Assembly: GCA_003151515.1 (NCBI GenBank)
Contig: PLXS01000030.1
Location: forward strand, 77,757-141,756
Direction of reading: 5' to 3'
DNA length: 64,000 nucleotides
From: Opitutaceae bacterium
GTDB taxonomy: Bacteria > Verrucomicrobiota > Verrucomicrobiia > Opitutales > Opitutaceae
Numbering within the stretch: the first letter of the stretch is position 1; each line of letters begins with the position of its first letter. The position numbers and the translations under genes are program-made. Positions 36,592-43,408 of the stretch are shown one piece after another. The notes beneath the pieces were generated by a model. It searched no databases. It worked only from the letters and a program-made list of their open reading frames with translations, and was not told the origin of the DNA.

Positions 36592-37656
36592 ATGATGCTC
36601 TGCCCCGTGAAGGACGCCGCGACCGATCTCTACAGTCTCACGCGCCAGGAGCTCGGCTCCCTCCTTGGGTCATGGGGCCTGAGCCCGGTCCACGCCGCCC
36701 GGATCTGGAACCGCCTCTACCTGGGCCTCGCCGGCTCGGTGCCCGAGCTGGGCGACCTGCCGGCGCGCGTGCGCTCCCGCCTCTCCTCCGGGGCTCGCAT
36801 CGGGAGCCTTCCCGTTTCCCTCGAGACGGACTCAAGCGACGGGTTCACCCGCAAGTACCTTCTCTCGCTTGCGGACGGCGAAAGGATCGAGACCGTGCTC
36901 ATGCGCTTCACGGGGCGCACCACCGCCTGCCTGAGCAGCCAGGCCGGCTGCGCGATGGGATGCGTCTTCTGCGCGACGGGGCAGATGGGGTACCGCAGGC
37001 AGCTCTCCGCTGCGGAGATCGTCTCGCAGGCGGTGCACATCGCGAGGGTCCTTCGCTCGTCGGGCGAGCACCGCGGCCTCAGAAACGTGGTCTTCATGGG
37101 AATGGGCGAGCCGCTCCACAACTACGACGCGGTCATGAAGGCGGCCGACATCCTTCGCGACCCGAACGGTCTCAGCCTGGGGGCGGGGCGCATCACGCTC
37201 AGCACGGTCGGGGTCGTGCCGGGCATCCGGCGCATGGCCGACGAGGCCCGCCCCATCCATCTCGCCGTATCCCTGCACGCGGCGAGCCAGCAGGAGCGCG
37301 CAGCCCTCGTGCCCGCCGCCCGCCGGTGGCCTCTCGACGAGCTGATGGAGGCGTGCCGGCACTACTGCTTCACGCTGCGCCGCCGGATCTTCTTCGAGTG
37401 GACCCTGATCGAGGAAAAAAACGACTCGGCGGACCACGCGCACGCCGTCGGCCGCCTGATCCATGGCCTGCCCGCCCAGGTGAACCTTATCCCCCTCAAC
37501 CCCACGTCGGGCTACGGCGGCCGTCCCTCGCACGGCGAGGCCGCGCGCCGCTTCCAGCGCGTCCTGTCGGAGCACTATGGGATCCCGAGCACCATCCGCC
37601 AGCGCCGCGGCATAGACATCGCCGCCGGATGCGGGCAGCTGGCCGTTGCCTCCTAG
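36592..37656 (+). CDS. rlmN: Dual-specificity RNA methyltransferase RlmN (23S rRNA A2503 / tRNA A37)
   Basis: Radical-SAM enzyme that makes 2-methyladenosine. The protein shows KYLLSLADGERIETVLMRF, the methyl-carrying Cys region TACLSSQAGCAMGCVFCATGQMG with the CxxxCxxC cluster motif, VFMGMGEPLHNYDAV, ITLSTVGVVPGIRR, LAVSLHAASQQER and the C-terminal catalytic Cys in GIDIAAGCGQL. The ATG at 36592 gives 354 residues and leaves room for a promoter; the track's ATG at 36535 would leave six bases to the divergent marC start. Confidence 0.95.
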   Translation: MMLCPVKDAATDLYSLTRQELGSLLGSWGLSPVHAARIWNRLYLGLAGSVPELGDLPARVRSRLSSGARIGSLPVSLETDSSDGFTRKYLLSLADGERIETVLMRFTGRTTACLSSQAGCAMGCVFCATGQMGYRRQLSAAEIVSQAVHIARVLRSSGEHRGLRNVVFMGMGEPLHNYDAVMKAADILRDPNGLSLGAGRITLSTVGVVPGIRRMADEARPIHLAVSLHAASQQERAALVPAARRWPLDELMEACRHYCFTLRRRIFFEWTLIEEKNDSADHAHAVGRLIHGLPAQVNLIPLNPTSGYGGRPSHGEAARRFQRVLSEHYGIPSTIRQRRGIDIAAGCGQLAVAS

Positions 37657-37663
37657 GGCCACC

Positions 37664-38542
37664 CTAGTCGTAGCGCGCCGCCCGGCCGAGGTAGTTCAGC
37701 ATCCATATCTCCTTCCAGACCCTGTAGCGGCCCTCGTGGGAGATCTTGCCATGGTCCTCGCGCTCACCCTGGGGGTTGAGGAATCCAAGCTCGGTGTTCA
37801 CCCGGTCGAGCTCCCTTTGCGCGTTGTTGAGATCGGCCAGGGGCTCGACCGCGAAGGGCGCGAGCGGCTGGCCCATCGAGGAGACCCTGCGCCGGTGCCT
37901 GGCCAGCAGCCGGGCGAGCGACCGGCAGCACGGCCGACGGTCGACGTACCAATCCTCCGGGTAGAAGCCGCCGAAGGGGATGTAGAGGTTGTCGGTCACG
38001 TACCGCGCCCCGTCGGCCGCCATCGACATGAGCGAGTAGCAGACGTCGATCGCGCCGTTTCCCTGCGGCAGGAAGGTCACCTGGACGCGCAGGAGCGCCC
38101 CCTCGTCCTGGTAGATGGACACGCGCAGGTAGATGTCGCCCCCGACCTCGGCCTTGAGCGCCTGGACCTGCTTGAAGCCCTGCGCCCTGAGCCATTCGCG
38201 AATCTTAAGGAATCGGGGCTGGACGGGCCACTCCTCACCGCTGCTGTTAATCGAATACCTGGGGAACAGCGGAAAGGGGCTCACGCTTAGCGCCGCGATG
38301 GCCAGCCAGTTGTACAGCGTCTCCACCAGGAACCAGATGATGAAGCCGGCGAGCGCCAGCACCCAGAGGGGCCGGTCGATGAGCTCGAAGTCGAGGCAGA
38401 GCTTTGCCCCCACGATCGGGAAGACGATCCAGCGCAGCCAGCGGTCGATGATCGCCACGACGGGCGAGCCAAAGCGCTGATGCAGCTGCATCAGGACGAA
38501 CGAGAGGAGGATCGCTCCGAAGACGAAGTACGGAACCTGCAT
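37664..38542 (-). CDS. Conserved-looking membrane protein of unknown function
   Basis: I do not recognise a family. The 292-residue protein starts with two or three hydrophobic segments (VPYFVFGAILLSFVLMQL, PLWVLALAGFIIWFLVETLYNWLAIAAL). A soluble domain of about 190 residues follows, rich in beta-like segments (EVGGDIYLRVSIYQDEGALLRVQVTFLP) and a Trp/Tyr-rich part (FYPEDWYVDRRPCC), ending with a helix-like charged region. GC3 bias confirms it is coding. Its stop is seven bases beyond the convergent rlmN end. Confidence 0.75.
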   Translation of the reverse strand: MQVPYFVFGAILLSFVLMQLHQRFGSPVVAIIDRWLRWIVFPIVGAKLCLDFELIDRPLWVLALAGFIIWFLVETLYNWLAIAALSVSPFPLFPRYSINSSGEEWPVQPRFLKIREWLRAQGFKQVQALKAEVGGDIYLRVSIYQDEGALLRVQVTFLPQGNGAIDVCYSLMSMAADGARYVTDNLYIPFGGFYPEDWYVDRRPCCRSLARLLARHRRRVSSMGQPLAPFAVEPLADLNNAQRELDRVNTELGFLNPQGEREDHGKISHEGRYRVWKEIWMLNYLGRAARYD

Positions 38543-38568
38543 TTGCGATGATTGCCCCGGCTGGCTCC

Positions 38569-38588
38569 TTCAGCCTCTTGAGGCTGAA
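38569..38588. promoter_or_regulatory. Near-perfect 9-bp inverted repeat in a divergent promoter region
   Basis: TTCAGCCTC-TT-GAGGCTGAA forms a 9-bp perfect inverted repeat with a 2-base centre. It lies 26 bases upstream of the minus-strand membrane-protein start and about 220 bases upstream of the KdpE-like regulator on the other strand. The two-base centre suits a dimeric DNA-binding site better than an RNA hairpin. Remaining bases of the 265-base gap (38543-38807) show no ORF with coding bias. Confidence 0.45.
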
Positions 38589-38807
38589 ACCGGCTCCGGG
38601 GGCTGCTTTGCGGGACAACGCGCTGCCCGTGCGGGTTCCCCTTTGCCGGCGCTATTTGCTGATTCCACCATGATGTTGACTCTTTCTCAACCTATACGGC
38701 CGGTCGCGCCCAGGCGCAAGGAAAGTAAGCCCGAAGGCCGTCCGGGCTTCGCGAACTCCATTTCCCGTTTGCCGCTGGCGGCCGCCCCTTTAACGCTCTG
38801 CGAAGCC

Positions 38808-39503
38808 ATGGCCACCGCAGAGAAACGCCACGAGGTCCTCGTGATTGACGATGAGGTCCAGATCCGCCGCCTGATGCGAATCACCCTCGAGGCCGGCGGG
38901 TTCACCATGCGCGAGAGCGACAGCGGGCGCGGCGGCCTGGGCGAGATCTCCTTCCGCCAGCCGGACGCCGTTGTGCTTGACCTTGGGCTGCCGGACATGT
39001 CCGGCGTCGACGTCCTCAAGCGCCTGCGCGAATGGTCCCAAGTTCCGGTGCTGATACTCTCGGTCCTCGGCCACGAGGACGACAAGGTCTCCGCTCTCGA
39101 CGCGGGGGCCGACGACTACCTCACCAAGCCCTTCAACGGCCGCGAACTCCTTGCCCGCCTGCGCGTCATGCTCCGCCACTCCAGACCGGAGGACGGCATC
39201 AGCATCGTGCGCTTCGGCGCGGTGGAGGTCGACCTTTCGCACCGCCAGGTGAGGAGGGCGGGGGAGCCCGTGCCGCTGACCGCCAAGGAATACGCCCTTC
39301 TTCGGCTCCTCGTCCTGCACCGCAACAAGGTGCTTACCCACCGCCAGCTCCTGCGCGACGTCTGGGGCCCGACGTCGGACGACCAGACCCACTACCTGCG
39401 CGTTTACGTGGACCGCCTGCGGCGCAAACTGGAGAAGGACCCGAAGGCGCCGGCGTTGCTCACGACAGTCCTCGGCGTCGGCTACCGCCTGGTGTGCGAG
39501 TAG
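38808..39503 (+). CDS. OmpR/KdpE-type DNA-binding response regulator
   Basis: Two-domain regulator of 231 residues from the ATG at 38808 (MATAEKRHEVLVIDDEVQIRRLMRITLEAGGF). The receiver has the acidic pair DDE, phospho-acceptor Asp in AVVLDLGLPDMSG and Lys in LTKPFNGRELLARL. The winged-helix part shows VPLTAKEYALLRLLVLHRNKVLTHRQLLRDVWG and YLRVYVDRLRRKLE. These match KdpE most closely. No kdpD, kdpFABC or other histidine kinase lies nearby, so it is an orphan. Track start 38643 lies in non-coding sequence. Confidence 0.9.
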   Translation: MATAEKRHEVLVIDDEVQIRRLMRITLEAGGFTMRESDSGRGGLGEISFRQPDAVVLDLGLPDMSGVDVLKRLREWSQVPVLILSVLGHEDDKVSALDAGADDYLTKPFNGRELLARLRVMLRHSRPEDGISIVRFGAVEVDLSHRQVRRAGEPVPLTAKEYALLRLLVLHRNKVLTHRQLLRDVWGPTSDDQTHYLRVYVDRLRRKLEKDPKAPALLTTVLGVGYRLVCE

Positions 39504-39507
39504 CCGA

Positions 39508-40632
39508 TTAGCTCTGGCGCATCGGCATGATGACGCAGATGAAGTTGTCCAGCGTCTTGAAGACGCCGGGGCTCACCTCGTCCTTGAGCTCCAGGAACAC
39601 CTCGTCCTTGGCGAGCGCCCGCAGCGGGTCGATGACGAACGCCGGGTTGAAGGCCACCTGGAGGTCGGGTCCGCTGTAGCCGATCGCCATCGACTCGTGC
39701 GCCTCGCCGAAGTCGGGGCTCTGCGCGGTTATCTCAAGGAGGTTGCTCGTCAGCTTGATGCGCACCGAGTTCGACTTCTCGGAGCACACGAGCGCCGCGC
39801 GGTGGACGCACTGCAGGAACAGCTCCCGCTCGAGCTTGATGCGCTGGTGCGTCTCCTTCGGGATCACCTGCTGGTAGTTGGGGTAGCTCCCCTCGACGAC
39901 CTTTGAGTACAGGTAGACGCTGTCAATCAGGCCGCTCGTGTCCTTGTCCGTGCCGATCTGGAACGCGCAGCGCCGGTCGTTGAAGTTGATCTTCACCTTG
40001 TCGCCCTTGTCGAGGATCCGGGCGAGCTCGCTCACGGTCTTCGCCGGCAGGATGATCGCGCCGGCACTGGCCGCGGAAACCTCCATCTCCCTTGATATGA
40101 GGGCCAGGCGCCTGCCGTCGGTGGCGACGAGCGACAGCCCCCCCTCCTTGAAGTTGAAGTACACCCCGTTGAGCGTGTAGCGCGTCTCGTCCTGCGACTG
40201 CGCGTAGGCGACGCTTTTGAGCATCGCGGCAAGGTCTCCCTGCTGCAGCGTGTGGGCCTTCTCGTCCCCGAATTCCGGCAGCGGCGGGAATTCGTCCTTG
40301 CTCATCCCCATGATTCGGAACGTCGATCCGCCGGATGAAAGTTTCACCTGGTTGTTCGGCGACGCGTCCACGGCGACGTCGGAATTCGGCAGCTCCCGCA
40401 CGATGCTTGCCAGGCGCTTGACCGGAAGCGTCACGGAGCCGACCTCCTTCACGTCTGCCTTGATCTTGCAACGTATCCCGAGGTCGAGGTTCGTGGTCGT
40501 GAGGGAAAGCAGGTCCTTCTCAGCCTCTATCAGGACGTTGCTCAAAATGGGCATCGTCGCCTTTGATCCCACGACATTCAGGACCTGGGAGAGGCCGTTG
40601 GCGAAATGGTCGCGGTTTGTCTTGAATTTCAT
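39508..40632 (-). CDS. dnaN: DNA polymerase III subunit beta (sliding clamp)
   Basis: Ring-shaped clamp that tethers the polymerase, 374 residues from ATG 40632 ([38 protein letters not shown]). Further signatures are [52 protein letters not shown] and the terminal [11 protein letters not shown]. Usually dnaN is next to dnaA and recF; here it is alone, convergent with a response regulator and downstream of pssA. It may have its own promoter in the gap 40633-40890. Confidence 0.97.
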   Translation of the reverse strand: MKFKTNRDHFANGLSQVLNVVGSKATMPILSNVLIEAEKDLLSLTTTNLDLGIRCKIKADVKEVGSVTLPVKRLASIVRELPNSDVAVDASPNNQVKLSSGGSTFRIMGMSKDEFPPLPEFGDEKAHTLQQGDLAAMLKSVAYAQSQDETRYTLNGVYFNFKEGGLSLVATDGRRLALISREMEVSAASAGAIILPAKTVSELARILDKGDKVKINFNDRRCAFQIGTDKDTSGLIDSVYLYSKVVEGSYPNYQQVIPKETHQRIKLERELFLQCVHRAALVCSEKSNSVRIKLTSNLLEITAQSPDFGEAHESMAIGYSGPDLQVAFNPAFVIDPLRALAKDEVFLELKDEVSPGVFKTLDNFICVIMPMRQS

Positions 40633-40890
40633 GTATCCGTGGCTGGGTCCCGTTGAAAGCTGGGACAAACTAACAAAGTCTAATTGAGAGTAGGTTCAAT
40701 AATGAATTACAGCAGTAGTCGTATAGGAGGCTCGAAACACCAATAACTCGAGCCGGTCGCTCTGGGAAAAGGGAGTTGCAGGCCCGTGAGCAATTGCAGC
40801 GGGAATGTGCGTAACAGGGCGGTTATTCGCAGGCCAGACGTTGCTCGGAAGTCGGGCACAGGTTCCCGACACGATTTTCGCATTAGGGAA
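40633..40890 (-). promoter_or_regulatory. Intergenic region upstream of dnaN
   Basis: This 258-base gap is AT-richer near dnaN (AACTAACAAAGTCTAATTGAGAG and TTCAATAATGAATTACAGC) and is expected to carry the dnaN promoter. No clear -35/-10 pair, DnaA-box cluster or coding frame was found. A 6-bp-stem hairpin at 40851-40870 lies close to the pssA stop and is listed separately. Confidence 0.45.
40851..40870 (-). terminator. Possible hairpin after pssA
   Basis: GTCGGG and CCCGAC arms with an 8-base loop form a stable hairpin 21 bases beyond the pssA stop on the minus strand. No U-run follows it, so it may not be an efficient intrinsic terminator. Confidence 0.3.
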
Positions 40891-41796
40891 TCACGCGGGC
40901 GGAGCGAGACGGGCTCGCTTGGCCGCGCGCACTCGCATCCAGTGGCGGATGAGGCCGAAGAGGATGTAGCCCAGGCACAGACCCATGAACGCAATCTCCC
41001 TGAACAGGATGACCAGGCCGATAAGAAGAACCACGACGCCGAGCGTGCGCGGCTTTGTCTGTGTCTGCAGGTCCACGGTCTTGCCGCTCGGGTAGCGAAT
41101 GCCGCTCATCATGAGCGTGGCAATCAGCGCCATCAGCGGGGGCAAAGCCAGGGCATACCAGTTGAGGGACTTATCCGCGTCGTCCAGCCTGAGCAGAAAG
41201 AGGACAAGCGCCGCGACGGTCATGGCGGCTGCCGGAACCGGCAGCCCGATGAAATCCTTGCTGGCCTCCTTTTTGCCGGGGTAGAGCAAGGGATTCGTGA
41301 TGACGTTGAAACGAGCGAGGCGCATCGCGGCGAGGAGCAGGTAATAGAACCCGAAAATCCCGCCGATCAGCCTGAACCAGGGGAACGCCTGAGACGGTGA
41401 CAGGATGAGAAAGAACATGAGGAACGCCGGCGCCATGCCGAACGACACAACGTCCGCAAGCGAGTCGAACTCAGCCCCAAAAAGGGACTCCCGGCCTCCC
41501 ATCCGCGCAAGGCGCCCGTCGAGCAGGTCAAAGACCGCCGCGCCGAAGATGAAATAGACGGCGTACCTGTAATGCTCGCCAGCGGTGGCGTTAAGGTAAA
41601 GGCCGTCGCCGGATGACGCCGCGAGCCTGGCATGGATGCAGTTGACGACCGCCATGAAGCCGCAGAGCAAGTTGCCGGCCGTCATCAGGTTAGGCAACAG
41701 GTATATGCGGCTCGCGTGGGCCACATTGTACGGGTCCTCACGCGAGGCGAGGTCCGCGTCCTCCTGGGCGTTCTGCGGCCTGCGACGGAAGATCAT
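40891..41796 (-). CDS. pssA: CDP-diacylglycerol-serine O-phosphatidyltransferase
   Basis: Membrane enzyme making phosphatidylserine, the precursor of phosphatidylethanolamine; 301 residues and about eight hydrophobic segments. The CDP-alcohol phosphotransferase motif is DGRLARMGGRESLFGAEFDSLAD, preceded by LLPNLMTAGNLLCGFMAVV. Subtype follows from YFIFGAAVFDLLDGRLAR and MAPAFLMFFLILS, typical for PssA type II. The ATG overlaps the stop of the upstream RelE-like gene (ATGA). Confidence 0.93.
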   Translation of the reverse strand: MIFRRRPQNAQEDADLASREDPYNVAHASRIYLLPNLMTAGNLLCGFMAVVNCIHARLAASSGDGLYLNATAGEHYRYAVYFIFGAAVFDLLDGRLARMGGRESLFGAEFDSLADVVSFGMAPAFLMFFLILSPSQAFPWFRLIGGIFGFYYLLLAAMRLARFNVITNPLLYPGKKEASKDFIGLPVPAAAMTVAALVLFLLRLDDADKSLNWYALALPPLMALIATLMMSGIRYPSGKTVDLQTQTKPRTLGVVVLLIGLVILFREIAFMGLCLGYILFGLIRHWMRVRAAKRARLAPPA

Positions 41797-42143
41797 TTGG
41801 TCAGGCTCTCCAGGTATTTCCAGAACTTTGAGTCCTGCTCGACGAGCTGCTGCTCGGACACCGGCAGGCGGTTGCGCAGCAGGAAGTCCTCAAGGGAATT
41901 CTTATGCAGGATGTACTTCACGTGGAGGGTGTCGGCGGTGACGTCGAAGTAGAAGCGATGATCGCCAGCGCGCAGGCGGTAGAACGGCTTTCCCTGCCGG
42001 TTGAAGCGCCCGAGGGGTTCCCGGGGATGCTCGAGGTCAGAGGCGGTGACGGTGCTGATGGGCTCAACAACAGCAAGCTGCGCCAGCGTCGGGAGCTTGT
42101 TCAACTCCCGCATGGCTTGCTCTGAAAATGTAACCTGATACAT
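41793..42143 (-). CDS. RelE/ParE-superfamily protein, possible orphan toxin
   Basis: A 116-residue protein with the RelE-like fold signature: MYQVTFSEQAMRELNKLP at the start and FYRLRAGDHRFYFDV..DTLHVKYILHK in the core. Compared with typical RelE toxins of about 90 residues it has a C-terminal extension of about 25 residues (RNRLPVSEQQLVEQDSKFWKYLESLTK). No antitoxin ORF lies upstream; the divergent dehydratase begins 56 bases away. It is translationally coupled to pssA, which suggests a housekeeping or regulatory use rather than an addiction module. Confidence 0.75.
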   Translation of the reverse strand: MYQVTFSEQAMRELNKLPTLAQLAVVEPISTVTASDLEHPREPLGRFNRQGKPFYRLRAGDHRFYFDVTADTLHVKYILHKNSLEDFLLRNRLPVSEQQLVEQDSKFWKYLESLTK

Positions 42144-42199
42144 CGAGCGTTGGGTGTAGACCCCCCCGGAATGCCCGCAACGCTATTTCTTGCAACACG

Positions 42200-43408
42200 A
42201 TGGCGGTAGACCCCGTCAACCTGTCCGACATAAGGGCGGCGCGCCGCAGGATCAAAAGCGGGGTGATCCTGACACCGTGCACGGCCTCCATCCCACTGAG
42301 CGAGATCACAGGCTCAAGGGTCGCCTGCAAGCTCGACAACTTCCAGAGGACGGGCTCGTTCAAGGAGAGGGGAGCGCGCAACGCGCTCCTCATGCTCTCG
42401 CGGGCGAGGAGGAGCCGGGGCGTCGTGGCGGCGTCGGCCGGCAACCACGCGCTGGGCCTCGCCTACCACGGGAAGCTCCTCGGCATCCCGGTCACGGTTG
42501 TGATGCCGGAGTTTGCTCCGCTCATCAAGATAACGACATGCCAGCGCCTTGGAGCGAGCGTGATCCTCCACGGGAGCGATTTCACCGAGGCGAGGGCCGA
42601 GGCGGACCGGATCGCGGCCACGGGGCCAGCCTACATCCACGGGTTCGACGACCCGCACATCATCGCCGGACAGGGGACGATGGGCCTCGAGATACTGGAG
42701 CAGGTCCCGGATGTCGACGCGATCTTATGCCCCGTCGGCGGCGGGGGCCTCCTCGCAGGCATCTGCGTCGGCGTCAAGGCCGTGAGGCCCTCCGTCAAGG
42801 TGATAGCCGTGGAGAGCGTCTGCACGGGAAACCTCACCGCGGCGATGCGCGCCGGCCGGCCCGTGCATGTTCGAAGGCGGGCGACCCTTGCCGACGGCCT
42901 CGCGACGCTCACCGTCGGCGATAACGCATTCGCGCTCATCCGCCGGCGTGTGGACCAGGTGGTCAGGGTCGAGGAGAAATGGATCTCGCTCGCGATCCTG
43001 CGCATGCTCGAGCTCGAGAAGACGGTGGTCGAGGGGGCCGCCGCCGCGCCGCTCGCCGCGCTCATCTCGGGCAAGCTGCGGGGCCTTAAGGGCAAGAGGG
43101 TCGCCCTGGTCGTCTGCGGCGGCAACATTGACCCCGCGATCCTCGGGCGCGTGATCGAGAAGGGCCTCGTCCACGACGGGCGCCTGACACGCTTCACGGT
43201 GACCATCAGCGACAGGCCGGGCGGGCTTGCGGAGCTCGCTCGCGTGATCGCTTCCTGCGGCGCGAGCATCAACCAGGTGTCCCACGACCGGGCCTTCAGC
43301 GGGCCCGACGTCAGCGAGACGCGCGTCGTCTGCACCGTGGAGACGCGGGACCGCGCGCACATATCGATGCTGCACCGGGCGCTCAGGAGGGACGGATTCC
43401 GGCCGTGA
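42200..43408 (+). CDS. ilvA: Threonine ammonia-lyase with C-terminal ACT domain
   Basis: PLP fold-type II enzyme converting threonine (or serine) to 2-oxobutyrate and ammonia, 402 residues. PLP Lys is in GSFKERGARNAL (Lys55), with ASAGNHALGLAYHG, HGFDDPHIIAGQGTMGLEI and the glycine loop PVGGGGLLAGI. From about 330 an ACT domain (FTVTISDRPGGLAELARVIASCGASINQVSHDRA) suggests amino-acid feedback. It resembles TdcB/short IlvA. The stop overlaps the GTG of the binding-protein/permease fusion. Confidence 0.93.
   Translation: MAVDPVNLSDIRAARRRIKSGVILTPCTASIPLSEITGSRVACKLDNFQRTGSFKERGARNALLMLSRARRSRGVVAASAGNHALGLAYHGKLLGIPVTVVMPEFAPLIKITTCQRLGASVILHGSDFTEARAEADRIAATGPAYIHGFDDPHIIAGQGTMGLEILEQVPDVDAILCPVGGGGLLAGICVGVKAVRPSVKVIAVESVCTGNLTAAMRAGRPVHVRRRATLADGLATLTVGDNAFALIRRRVDQVVRVEEKWISLAILRMLELEKTVVEGAAAAPLAALISGKLRGLKGKRVALVVCGGNIDPAILGRVIEKGLVHDGRLTRFTVTISDRPGGLAELARVIASCGASINQVSHDRAFSGPDVSETRVVCTVETRDRAHISMLHRALRRDGFRP

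Noticed and set aside
41914-41929. Third parS-like word (TACTTCACGTGGAGGG) in the RelE-like gene
   Set aside because: Several mismatches on both arms; not a palindrome.
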